A stretch of DNA of 64,000 bases from Hevea brasiliensis (Eukaryota > Streptophyta > Magnoliopsida > Malpighiales > Euphorbiaceae): contig NW_026614696.1 of NCBI RefSeq assembly GCF_030052815.1, positions 420,964 to 484,963 of the forward strand, given 5' to 3'. This document shows, in pieces, positions 10,186 through 21,562 of the stretch. Within the stretch, counting starts at the first letter, position 1. Each line of letters begins with the position of its first letter. The translations under genes and the position numbers were made by a program. Below the pieces are notes generated by a model, which saw only the letters and a list, made by a program, of their open reading frames with translations, searched no databases and was not told the origin of the DNA.

Positions 10186-13100
10186 TGTAACACCCCTATT
10201 TGCATAGCCTGGTATATTTCACTGTTCCGGTCACCGGTGTCGGTCCGGACAATTAAGGGGATTAGAACCACATCTAAGATAATTAGAAAAGCCATAAACA
10301 CAAATAATTAGTAATGTTTAATTAGTTAAGTATAAATAAGAAAAACAGAACATAAGAAGTTAAACGAGCCGAGAGTCACAACGATGGGTGACCTTCTAGG
10401 GAAGGATTGCGAAGTCGTCTTAAACTCAAATTTCGAACCATAAAATGTGACGCTGTGGTCCTTAGAACCATTATGAACACAGTGGAAAAGAGAAAATCAT
10501 GAAAAAGAATTGTTAAGTCAGTCAAATAATTAGGTCAGGGAGCTGGAAGAAATATTGGATTATTTGCAAACCGAGTCGAACCGGCGAGGGGCAATTTGGT
10601 CAATTGACCCCGAGAGCTGACTCCTGACCTAACTTTCAAATAAAATCGGAGAAAAGAAAATTTCAGAATCGAGAATTAAATTAAAGAATTAATAGAAAAA
10701 AAAAAGAAATGAAAATGTTAAAAAGGTGATGACATCATGCATGATATCATGCATGATGCCATAAAAATAAGAAATTGTGAATTTAATTAATTAGATTTTT
10801 GGTCTTCCTAAAGACATAAAAACAAAAGGAAAAGAGAAAAAAAAATCATTGTCTTCCTTATCCCAAACTAGCCGCCCCACCTCTCTCTCTTAGTTCTCTC
10901 TCTCAAACCTCCATTGAAGCTCCAAAACTAAGCTTCATAAACCTTCAATTCCACCATAGAAACCTTACTCTCCAACATTAAATCTTATAGTTAGACCTAG
11001 ATAAGGAGCTTGACAACAAAAAAAAAAAAAAAAGGAAGAAGTTTTGAAGAAAAAGAAATTCTGCATAAAAGGTTAGTAATCAAATTTGATAATTTGAGTT
11101 TAATTCTTACATTTCTAACTTATTGAGCTTGTAAATAAACTCAAAATGGAAAGAAAATTTGTTGAAGGACCAAACTGAAATTCGGCCAGCATGAAGGGAA
11201 AGGTGATTTGCATGATTTGAATGGGTTTAGGAACTTTAGTTAGTTGAATGGTTAGGATTAAAAGCTTTGAAGGTAGTTAAATGCATGAGGTTGGTGAATT
11301 AGGGTTTTGAACATTAGGGTTTAGAGACCAAAAATGTGAGGAAGTGGTAAATGGTGTCTTTGACCTAATTTGAATTGAAAAATGATCATTTGTGACCTAA
11401 TTAAGTGTGTTAGAAGTATTGGAATTAAAGCCAAATTCGGAGGGAGTGTGCAGCATGACCAAATTTCCTTTAAAGGACCAAAAAAGAAATTTTACAAGTC
11501 CAATTGGTATGGGACTAATTGGGAATGAAAATAGACACTAAATGACACAATTTTCATTTAGAAAGCATGCCCAAAAAGTGACCAAAACCTAATGAACAAA
11601 TTGATCAAATTTGGAAAATTGCAGGCTGCCCTGTACAAACTGACTAAATGAACAGTATTTGTTCATTTGGTCATAACATGAGCTATGCCTGTCAAAATGA
11701 CCTGAAATTTTACCAGTGGTTAGATGGGATATAGACCTAAAACTTTCATGAAGAACACCAACCCAAATTATGCCATTAACCCAATCAAATCACTAAGAAA
11801 AGTTGAGTCACTGAATCTGTAGGACTACAGATTTACCATATGAACAGTAAAGTTTCAATGGCTATAACTCTCTCTAGAAAACTCCAATTTAAGTGATTCT
11901 TGAACCGATGGAAACCTAAGACATAGTAGAACATTTCATATGGAGAAAATTAGACCAAATTATGGACTTAAATTGATCAAATTGCTGAACGAAGTTGGAT
12001 CAATAAATCTGCCAGAACTAAAATCTGCAGCACGAACAGTAACCGTATGTTGGACATAACTTGAGCTACAAAACTCCAATTGGAGTGATTCAAAAAGAAA
12101 AATAAACTTAAGACAATAGGGAACATTTTATATGAAGGAAGTTTTGACAAATTCCAATAGAAAGATGACCAATGGAACAGTGCAACTAGGAACACCAAAA
12201 CTGAAAATTTGGCAATTTTGCCTAAAAGACCTAAGTTTTGAGAAAATGACCAAAACCAACAAGTTTAGTGACCAAAATGTGGTATGTGGGTGAAGTTGGA
12301 ATTCCCATACCTATTAAGCCTTAGAAAGTCAACAATTTGACTTGAATAGTGTAGTGAATAGTAACTCGAAACACAAAAATTTCAAGAACGTTGAGTTTAG
12401 CACGTTAGAGCTAGGTAAAAGTGAAGTTAAATTTATTTTTGGATTTATGCTAAGTTATGGTACTGAAATACTGTAAAATTGTGTGTTTCATTTGAAAAGA
12501 ATACCGGAAAAGAACCTGAGGAACCGAGTCAAGGCTAAGAGGCGACTCGCTTGAGGTTTGTGCACAACATCACTATGCTTTAAAATTTATTGATAAAGTG
12601 AATGAAATATGTATTTTACTTTTGCTTTGAATTGTGAAAGTTTATTTATGACATTATCTATGATGTTTTGATTTAAAGTGTTGAAAGTTATTATGTATAT
12701 TTGAAATGACAATGTTTAGCAAATTATTAAGATAAGTTTTAAAACCACAGTTACATGACCATATATTTGAACACCTCACTAGCACGACTAGTGGGGGTAA
12801 TTAGTTTTGAATTTTGATTCCTTCTCTGGAGAAGTGTTGAGGTGTGCCAGTAGAAGAGGATGTGAATGGATATCCATATATTTGGGCTAGCTAGCCTTGT
12901 GATGTGATTTCTCTTTAGCCTCTGGCTATTGAGATTCTATTTGTTTCAAATGGCATGATCTAACTGTGGGTTTTATGAAATGTGATTTGATACTTCAAAA
13001 TGAAATTGTTTGGGATTAAAATCTCATAAATTATGTTTTGGTGATTAACTCACATGCTCAGTGCAAATTTTTGAATAAATGTGATTTAAATTCTGCATAA

Positions 13101-13874
13101 AGATTATTTTAGCATGTTGTGCACCACTGAGTCCTAGTACTCAGCGATAGCTTTTATTGCTGTCACAAATTTAGAGACTAGAGGAGCAGCAGACTGAGCT
13201 GCTGAGGTGTGAGAAGCTATCAGCTTGAAGTCATCGGGTATAATTTATACCCTAACTGTAAATATTTCTTTTGATGTATGTATTGCACATAAATGTATGG
13301 ACATGTAAAATGGGTCTTGAGCAGCTTGTACTAAGTTTGTATGAAGTTTGTAATAAAAATTTAGTTTAAATTTCCTTTGATGTAAATTTTGTAATGATGT
13401 ATATATAAATTGTTTTGTCTCTAATGAAATATGAGTGGAACTATTTTATTTAATTTGAATGAGATGAATTGCTAGTATTTTGAGGATTATTGAATTTTGG
13501 AAATTGAGAAATGTTGATTGTGAGATCTTAAGATTTGAGATTGATTAAGAATTTAAAGTAGTGGTTGAGAAAAATTTTTAGAAGTGCTTTTTACAGGTAT
13601 TTGAAGAACTGTTTTCTCAAAATATAGACAGAACTCTGTCAAAATTTTATAAATTTTGCGAAAAAATAAAATGTGCCAAAAAATATTAACTAGTTTTAAT
13701 TGTAATCAAATGTTTTAATACCTATTAGAAAATGCTCACCACTTATCAAAAGTAAGAAAATTATTTTAAAATCCCTTGTAGGGTACTTAATGAGTTATCA
13801 GTAGGTGAAGTTCGATAGTTCATTAGGTATTCTACAAGATCATGTTATGCCTTACAGAGGGGTAAGGTGTGACA
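10186..13874 (+). repeat. 5' LTR of G1 (3,689 bp)
   Basis: The ends are TGTAACACCCC and GGTGTGACA, followed at once by the primer site. It aligns with 41121-41820 and then, across the AGCCG junction, with 61372-64000. The U3 start has TTCCGGTCACCGG. A poly(A) run near 11019 also occurs in the partner LTR, so it is not a retrogene tail. A pyrimidine-rich CTCTCTCTCTTAG stretch near 10880 may mark the start of the transcribed leader. No gene is present. Confidence 0.93.
10736..10755 (+). promoter_or_regulatory. Paired RY motifs in G1 LTR
   Basis: Two perfect CATGCATG octamers, 12 bases start to start, form an imperfect palindrome (TGACATCATGCATG...). The same pair sits at 41683-41702 and in the G4 LTRs (44679-44698, 57292-57311). 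RY motifs are bound by B3-domain factors of the ABI3/FUS3/LEC2 group; any role here is inference. Confidence 0.5.
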
Positions 13875-13882
13875 TGTTTTAG

Positions 13883-13894
13883 TGGTATCAGAAC
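13883..13894 (+). other. tRNA-Met primer binding site of G1
   Basis: TGGTATCAGAAC matches the complement of initiator tRNA-Met except near its end (the G4 copy reads TGGTATCAGAGC). It lies 8 bases after the LTR end. Confidence 0.88.
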
Positions 13895-14063
13895 AAAATT
13901 TTTGAAGTATGTTTTAACCTATGAATTTGTGTCTTTCCTTGTTAAGTACAACTGCTCAATGTCTATATTTGTTACATACAGTGCATTACATCATGAATAT
14001 GAACTAACGGAGGGAAATCTCCTTGTGTTACTTGTTCAGGAGATACCCTAACTTCATATTGAA

Positions 14064-14975
14064 ATGGAAGAAGGAGATCGCTCAGTCGAGCAATTTGTTG
14101 AAGTTGAGGCATAAGGGGAAGCCCCAAATTTACAAAATGTCAGTGGATCTGTAGCACCAGTCCCGCAAATGCTGCAGTTTCCTGCACAGTTTGCACAGCA
14201 GATGGCTGCGATGTTTCAATAAATGGCTGGGGGTATGCCTGCTCAAGCTCCACCCCAGACACCTGTGGCACAACCACTACCTTCAGCCAGACAGTATGAT
14301 AAATTATTAAAGTATGGAGCTACGGAATTTAAGGGTACAGTGGACCCTTTAGAGGCAGAGCAATGGCTTAAAAGAATGGATATTGTATTTAAGAAGTTAC
14401 ACTACCATGATGAACTGAAGTTTGAGTATTCTGTGTCTCTACTGCAAGGAGATGCATATGATTGGTGGAAGACCATCCCCACAGCTATTGAACCAAAGAT
14501 GCTAACACAGGATGACTTCATCAGAGAATTTAGACAGAAATACATCCCAGATGCATATGTTGATCAGAAACTGCAAGAATTTTTGAGTTTGAAACAAGGG
14601 AATAGATCAGTGGCAGAGTATGAGAGGGAGTTCTCCTGCTTAAGTCATTATGCTAGGAGTCTCCTTTCCACCAGTAAGGCAAGGTGCAAGAGATTTGAGA
14701 TGGGTTTAAAGCCCAGCATAAGGATGCAAGTTGTGGGATTTCGACACAGCAACTTCTCAGAGCTCATGTCTCAAGCACTTGAGTTAGAAAGAATAGAATC
14801 AAAAGCAACCCCAGTAAAAGAAAAGTCAGAAAAAGTTGAAAAATCAGAGAAAGACAAGGGGAAAAATCAGTTGAACAAAGTTCTGGTGCTACCTTTGGAA
14901 AGAAGAAGAAATTTAGTAGGCCCAGCAGGGGTCGAGGTGGCAGATTTGGTCTCCCTTTGTACGGTGATGTGGTAA
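14064..14975 (+). pseudogene. gag: Gag of G1, two in-frame stops and a C-terminal break
   Basis: The start MEEGDRSVEQ at 14064 agrees with the other gags. Stops interrupt the N-terminal part at about 14112 (GCA TAA) and 14220 (CAA TAA; the equivalent codon in the sister gag is CAA). From 14223 about 200 residues of the retrotransposon_gag domain are intact: YGATEFKGTVDP, GDAYDWWKTIP, FRQKYIPDAYVD, EFLSLKQGNRSVAEYEREF and a lysine-rich tail. The CCHC zinc knuckle expected after the tail is absent. The frame instead runs into a glycine/arginine-rich piece and ends at 14975, which shows a deletion that removed the zinc finger and most of the protease. Confidence 0.87.
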
Positions 14976-15469
14976 TACATGGGGAGAGGCATTTACTGCC
15001 ATCATACATCATTTCGACTACACTAGCCAGAAGGATGATCAGAAAGGGGTGTGAAGCATACTTGGCACATGTGATAGACACCCAAGTGGGGAGTTCAGCA
15101 CTAAGGGACATCCCTACTGTATGTGACTTTCCGGATGTGTTTCCTAATGAATTTCCAGGATTACCTCCAGAAAGAGAGGTATAGTTTGAGATTGATGTTA
15201 TGCCTAGTGTGGACCCAATCTCCATAACGCCATATAGAATGGCACCAGCAGAATTGAAAGAGTTGAAAGTGCAGTTGCAAGAATTGCTTGACAAGAGCTT
15301 TATCCGCCCTAGTGTGTCACCTTGGGGTGCACCAGTGTTGTTTGTTAAGAAGAAAGATGGCACTTTTTGTTTGTGTATTGATTATCGGCAGTTGAATAAG
15401 GTGACAATAAAGAATAGATATCCATTGCCCCGCATTGATGACTTGTTTGATCAGTTAAGGGGTGCAGCT
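14957..15469 (+). pseudogene. pol: Pol of G1, part 1: protease-RT linker and RT N-terminus
   Basis: The frame gives MIRKGCEAYLAHV, DIPTVCDFPDVFPNEFPGLPP and, after a stop (GAG GTA TAG near 15181), [39 protein letters not shown] and [18 protein letters not shown]. These are the linker and first RT blocks of chromovirus pol. The protease active site (DSG) is missing because of the deletion described for gag. The frame ends at 15469, in the middle of an [12 protein letters not shown] sequence, where copia element C1 is inserted; it resumes in frame at 25454. Confidence 0.9.
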
Positions 15470-17567
15470 TGAAAAAACGGATGCGTGAAAAACACAAGTT
15501 TATACCATTGAATTCAAAATTTTCACCTAAGGTCACATACATCATGCAAGATTTATTTTTATCTATTTGATTTCAATGATAAACAACATATTAAAACTCT
15601 TCTAATATTTTTTTGGATCTGTATTTGCCATTTAAGATTTTAAAATTAATCAGATTAATTTTAGAACCCTAGATTAAAGCAAGAACGATTACACTAACCT
15701 CTTGATGCAATCGCAGTGTCTGCCTTTGAGATTTGTCTTCAGGACACCAGATGTTGTCCCTCTAGTTTGTCCACACCAAGAACACCTATGGCAGCCCTTG
15801 AACAGCTTCTAAAGCTTTTTCTATTAATTAGAAATTCAAGTTCTGCCTTTTAAGAGATTAGAGATGTAAACAAGACACTAGAAACAATTTCTAGTATTCT
15901 TAATTCAAGAGATTGATGGCTAATCTCTTTGAATTGATGACAGATGAAGAAGAATAGATGGAGAGCCTCAAAATGGCATGACAAAGGAGAGGAGTGGCTG
16001 CTGGTTTTTTTGTCTTTTTCATAACAACACTTATATAGCTAGGTTAACACATTAAACCCTTGCCACATGTCACCCTTTGATTAGCTCTAGGTTTAAGTGA
16101 CCCAATCACATTGTGCCAAGTGTCAAACCTATATTTAATCTTGATTTTAATCATCTTACATGATTAAAAAACATTTGGCAACCTTATGTGTAATCCCATG
16201 TGTCACTATCTCATGGTGCCACGTGTCACACTGTGAAATGACCAAAATGCCCCTGTGTCTTAATTTTGAGTTCTTAACCCAAAATAATTATTTTTCTTCT
16301 TCTAATTTATATCAAATATAAATTAATTAATTAATCTCTATTAATTAATTTTTCATTAATTAAATTCATATTTAAACACTTTAAATATAAATTTAACTTA
16401 TACTATACATCCAATAATCTAGATTTGGTTTCAAGTCATGCTACGGACTTTGCAATTTAATTACAAACCAAACCCATTTAATTAATCAATTAAACTCTTT
16501 AATTAATTAATTAAATCATATTTAAATAGGTGATAACTTGTGTATGTGTGTGACTTACTAGGCTCATCATTAATTGGCAATGAGACATGAAATCAACTCT
16601 TAATATCATCAGAACTCTTTCTTACCATAAATGATTTCTCTAAATCATTTTATGAACCTCATAGACCATGGTTAACACCTTACATAGCATGCCATGGCCA
16701 CCCAATTAGTAATAAGGTTTACCTTAAATGAACCTATAATCATATGTTACCATGCACTAGAATCTCTCTGTTACAAAATCCCAACTCAAGCTGGAGTCAT
16801 GGTTTATGTCAAACTCCATTTGCTATGAATATTATGTTCTCTTTTAATTCCAGTTCTTAATTAAAAGATTTTCTCATCAGAAACTCTTTTCTAAATAAAT
16901 CTATCTATCCTGGCCAGGAACTTAAAACATCAAGAATAATTAAATGAACATAGGATTTTACCTCTATTTACTTAGAGGAATAGATTCCATCTTGATCAAC
17001 ACCTACCTCCATCTATAACTAGTAGGAGCCAACAGATGCCCATATACCCATACACAGTACAAGTATGAAAGCAGATCAAACTCAAACTACCTATATATAA
17101 GATAACCTGTATATCTCAGTCTAAAGATTATATGCACTGATATGATTTATGACAAAACATTAACAAGAGTAAACTCTATGTGCTTGTCATAAGTGTCATT
17201 GGTTCGGCCTACTTATCATTTATAAGTGCCTATCATGTTTGCCATATGGCATGAGACTCACCATTCCATCTTATTTATATCTCATATAAATAACTTGGTA
17301 ACAAATATGAATACAATCTTTCTGGATATGTCATGTCCTTATTATGAAGTATCCTCGATTGTGAACCTATTTATGATACTTTGTGCTAGAAATATTGTCA
17401 CTCATATTCTTAACAACTTAAGAATAATATTTTTAACAAAATATCAATGGACCTTTTCTATTACATATAAATATATTATGTAAATGGAAAAGTGGAAATG
17501 CCTTTTATTAATAAAAATATGTACAAGATACATACTAAATGATATGCTCTAGGGCATACTACTAACA
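15470..17567 (-). repeat. 3' LTR of copia C1
   Basis: This is the left copy on the plus strand. It is directly preceded by the site repeat and followed by the polypurine tract. It is nearly collinear with 23345-25448, with scattered substitutions and small indels. It also matches 37880-39973 in reverse complement. It is AT-rich, with several TTAATTAA-type stretches near 16320-16510. No gene is supported in it. Confidence 0.95.
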
Positions 17568-17580
17568 ATCTCCCACTAGC
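17568..17580 (-). other. Polypurine tract of copia C1
   Basis: On the minus strand it reads GCTAGTGGGAGAT directly before the LTR start TGTTAGTAG. It would prime plus-strand DNA synthesis. The same sequence precedes the 3' LTR of C2 at 37880. The pol stop codon (17582-17584) lies one base upstream. Confidence 0.85.
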
Positions 17581-17581
17581 A

Positions 17582-19564
17582 CTAGAGCCATTCATTACAA
17601 TATCTTAGACCTATCTTCTCAAGATGTCGGTCTAACTGAGTCTGTGACATTGGCTTAGTGAATGGATCAGCTGGATTTTCAGCTGATGCTATTTTCTGCA
17701 TGGCTACATCGCCTCGCCCAACTATTTCTCTGATAATGTGGTAGCGCCTTTCTATGTGTTTGGATTACTTGTGAGACCTTGGTTCCTTAACCTGTATGAC
17801 TGCTCCATTGTTGTCATAGTGTAGTGAAACTGCTGACTCAATGGAAGGTCTGTAAGTTCTGTCACGAACTTCTTTATCCAAACAGCTTCCTTTGCAGCAT
17901 CTGATGCAGTAATATACTCAGCCTCTATAGTGGAATCTGCAGTCGTGCTTTATTTGGAACTCTTCTAACTGACTGCACCTCCATTACAAATGAACACATA
18001 TCCAGAGGTAAACTTTCTATCATCGATATCTGATTGGAAATCAGAATCAGTATAACCATCCAATTGCAAGTCCCCACCTCCATAAATCAAGAATAAATCC
18101 TTAGTTCTTCTCAAGTACTTAAGGATATTCTTGACAGCTATCCAGTGTTCCAAACCTGGATTGGATTGATACCTGCTAGTCAAACTAACAGCATATGCGA
18201 TATCCGGCCTAGTACACAACATTGCATACATTAAACTTCCAATAGTCGAAGCATATGGAATCCTGGCCATCTTATCTCTTTCTTCATGTGTCTTTGGAGA
18301 TATCTCTTTAGAAAGGTGGATACCATGTATCAATGGTAACAATCCTCTCTTGGAATCAAGCATGTTAAACCTCTTTAACACCTTTTTCCAAGTATAGACT
18401 TTGGGATAAACCAATTATTCTTTTCGCTCTATCTCTATAGATGCGAATCCCAAGAATATAGGTTGCCTCCCCTAAGTCTTTCATGGAGAATGTATTTGAC
18501 AACCATATCTTTATAGTTGTCAACATATCTTTGTCATTACCCATCAATAGTATGTCATCCACATATAAGACAAGGAAAGTGATGGCACTGTCACTAACCT
18601 TATTATATACACATGGCTCATCCTCATTTTTGATAAAACCAAAGGATTTAATGGCTTTATCAAAACGGATGTTCCAACTCCTCGAAGCTTGTTTCAACCC
18701 ATAAATGGATTGCTTTAGCTTGCATACCTTGAAACCATCTTGGGATTCAAAACCCTTAGGTTGTTCCATGAAAAAGTTTTCTTCAATGTATCCATTAAGA
18801 AAAGCTGTTTTGACATCCATCTGTCAAATCTCATAATCATAGTATGCAGCTATTGCTAATAAAATCCTAATTGATTTAAGCATGGCAACAGGCGAGAAAG
18901 TCGCCTCATAGTCGACTCCTTGCCTTTGGCGAAACCCTTTCGCTACTAGCCTTGCCTTATAGGTCTCTACCTTTCCATCAGAACCAATTTTCTTCTTGAA
19001 AACCCATTTGTTCCCTATAGGTACAATACTTTCAGGTGGGTCAATAAGATCCCAAACTTGATTCTTATACATGGAATCAATCTCGGATTTCATAGCATCA
19101 ATCCATTTTGAAGAGTCTATATCTGATATAGCTTCTTCATAGATAAGTGGATCATCTCCATGATCTACTTCTTTATGAGTAGACAACTCTTGTTCTTCTT
19201 CATGAAGAAAACCATATCTCACTGGTGGGTGAGATACCCTGGTTGTTCTACGAGGAACAGCTGTAGATGTTTCATCAACGGGCATAGGTTGACTAGATGG
19301 ATCTATATCCATCTGATCTGTTGGTTGGTCAAAATTCTCCAATTCTAACTCTATTTGCCTTCCTTTGCCTCCTTCTTGAACAAACTGTTGTTCAAAAAAT
19401 GTGGCATCTCTACTTATCACAACCTTTTGTGAAGTAGGCAAATAAAAATAATATCCAAAACTATCTTTTGGATATCCAACAAATCGACCTTTTTCTGATC
19501 TGGTCTCCAATTTATCAGTGTTCAGCTTTTTGATATAAGCTGGACAACCCCAAATCTTAACATG
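17582..19564 (-). pseudogene. pol: Pol of C1: RT and RNase H, frameshifted
   Basis: From about 19510 down there is a linker (PSSQPMPVDETSTAV...), then the copia RT: DSSKWIDAMKSEIDSM, NKWVFKKKIGSDGKVETYKA, VDYEATFSPVAML, MDVKTAFLNGYIEE, IYGLKQASRSWN. The catalytic YVDD box is at about 18553-18570 (LYVDDILLMGND). RNase H follows (RIPYASTIGSLMYAM, RPDIAYAVSLTSRYQ, DLQLDGYTDSDFQSD) and the frame ends in GLRYCNEWL and a TAG at 17582. Breaks: a stop just after YYDYEI near 18823, a frameshift between RT and RNase H at about 18370-18410, and stops after VFICNGGAVS near 17965. The function would be reverse transcription of the element RNA; this copy is not intact. Confidence 0.9.
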
Positions 19565-20690
19565 CTTAAGACTTGGTTTTCTTCCATGCTATATCTCATA
19601 AGGTGTGGAAGAAACTAATTTTGATGGAATCCTATTCAGAATATACAAAGCTGATTCTAATGCAAATCTCCAAAAGAAGATTGGCATATCAGTATAGCTC
19701 ATCATACTACGTACCATATCCAATAGGGTACGATTTCTCCTTTCAGATACACCATTCAGCTGTGGCATTCCTGGAGGAGTCACCGAGAAACAATGCCATG
19801 CTCTCTCAAGTATTCATCAAATTCAAGATCAAATATTCACCTCCACGATCTGATCGAAGAGCTTTAATACTCTTTCCTGTTTGATTTTCTACTTCAGATT
19901 TAAATTCTTTAAACTTTTCAAAGGATTCATGTTTGTATTTCATTAAATACAAATACCCAAATCTTAATTTATCATAAGTAAAGGTAATAAAATAATGAAA
20001 GCCCCCTCTAGCCATTTCTTTAAATGGACCACATACATCACTATGTATTAGCTCCAAAATATTTTTAGCTCTTTGCCCTTGTCCAACAAAGGGTGATCTA
20101 GCCATTTTGCCCTAAAGGCAAGATTCACAAGTTGGAGTAGGCTCAGAGCCCAATGAGGATAGAATCCCCATTTTCTCCAATTTTGCAATCCTATCTTCTG
20201 CAACATGACATAACCTTAAGTGCCAAATATATTTTGAACTTGAGTTGGTTCACCATAGCATTGCATTCTTTTAGATCACTTGCATTCAATTTGTGTTTGT
20301 CATTATTATCCAAATAATAAAGACCATCATTCATATAACCCGAACCAACATATTTATTTCCAAAATAATTATTGCAAACATCATCTGTAAACTGAAATTC
20401 ATAGCCATTTTTAGTCAAACTAGATATAGAAATGATGTTCTTAAAAGCATCAGGTACATATAAAATATTATCCAAACACAAAACATGTCCAAACATGTAA
20501 AAAGATTTAGATCCTATGGCTAAAGCTTCAACAGTTGAGCCATTGCCAATCCGGACTCTAATATCTTGAGAACGCAAACTGCTACTATTTACTAGTTCCT
20601 GCATATCATTAGAAATGTGAGAACTGGCACCAGTATCTAAAACCCAAGCTGTAGATGAACTATGAGTATCATCAGATCTAAATAACAAGA
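19565..20690 (-). pseudogene. pol: Pol of C1: aspartic protease and integrase, frameshifted
   Basis: The protease motif WVLDTGASSHIS is at about 20615-20650. It is followed by the IRVRIGNGSTVEA and LYVPDAFKNIISIS segments typical of copia protease. A frameshift in the pre-integrase zone comes after ECNAMVNQLK (about 20240). The integrase core then shows HSDVCGPFKEMARGG (first Asp), IKALRSDRGGEYL (second Asp) and LNGVSERRNRTLLDM (Glu), so the DDE triad is still present. There are breaks after GGEYL (about 19800) and at a stop after TPYEI (about 19590). It would process Gag-Pol and insert the DNA copy; in this copy the frame is interrupted at least three times. Confidence 0.9.
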
Positions 20691-21562
20691 TATGGACATA
20701 CCTTCCGAAGGTGTATCCTTCTTGTCCTTCAGAGAAGCAAGATACTCTGAGCAGTTCCTTTTCCAGTGCCCATCCTTTTGGCAGTGGAAACATTTTCCTT
20801 TGCCTCCATCAACTTTAGTCTTCCTTTTCTGTTTAGCTATTTTCTTGGAAGGACCAGGAATCTGAGGTTTCTTTTTCTTATTGCCCTTTTTCTTATTGGA
20901 CTTTCCAGTAGAAGAAGATGCAATCAAAGCTACCTCTTTTCCTTTATTGCCCGGCATATTCTTTTGGGCAATAACCAGCATGTTGAGTAAACCAGCTAAG
21001 GTGCATTCCTGTTTAGTCATATGGAAATTTGTCACAAAATTCCCAAAAGACTCAAGAAGGGACTGAAGGATTAAATTCGTCTGTAGTTGGAAATCCATGT
21101 TGAAGTCAAGATGTTCTAACTGCTCAATCAGCCGAATCATCTTGTGGACATGATCCCCAACATTCTGTCCTTCAGACATCCTCATATGGAATAGCTGTCT
21201 AGATATCTCATACCTAGCATTCCTGCTGTGCTCACCATACAACTCTTGTAAGTGAAGGAGGATCTCACTCGCACTCAACATGTTCTCATGCTGCTTTTGT
21301 AACTCATTACTCATGGAAGCAAGCATGTAACACTTAGCTCTCATATCATGCTCCTTCCACTTATCCAAGTTTCATGTTCCTCTTGTGTGGCCTCTGGAGG
21401 TAAGGGACCAGGAACATTTGAATCTAGAACATATCCTATATGTTCAAGGTTCAGGACAAGTTTCAAATTTCTTAGCCAATTAGACAGATTATGTCCTATC
21501 AACCTATTGCGATCAAGTATGCTTGCAAGGATATTGGATGGTGGTAGTTGTTCTGTGCTCAT
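20691..21562 (-). pseudogene. gag: Gag of copia C1, one frameshift
   Basis: The start ATG at 21562 gives MSTEQLPPSNILASILDRNR, the same start as C2 at 33883. A single missing T near 21360 (the C2 copy has CTTTGG, here CTTGG) shifts the frame after EEHET. The rest reads DKWKEHDMRAKCYML, LLHLQELYGEHSRNARYE and FHMRMSEGQNVGDHVHKMI, which is the UBN2/DUF4219-type gag of plant copia. A lysine-rich tail and one CCHC zinc knuckle (CFHCQKDGHWKRNC, about 20755-20797) follow. A second frameshift separates it from the protease. Confidence 0.9.

Noticed and set aside
11019..11036. Poly(A) run as the tail of a retroposed gene or SINE
   Set aside because: The same run is at the same LTR position in the partner copy near 61516, so it is part of the LTR.
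13883..13894. tRNA-like sequences at LTR borders as possible tRNA genes
   Set aside because: Only 11-12 bases complementary to the tRNA 3' end are present; they are primer sites, with no cloverleaf around them.
17226..17483. An ~85-residue open frame (MPIMFAIWHETHH...) repeated in the copia LTRs, antisense to the element (also 25107-25364, 26970-27194, 37964-38221)
   Set aside because: The protein similarity only follows the near identity of the LTR DNA. One copy has a premature stop, there is no codon-type substitution pattern, and no family is recognised.
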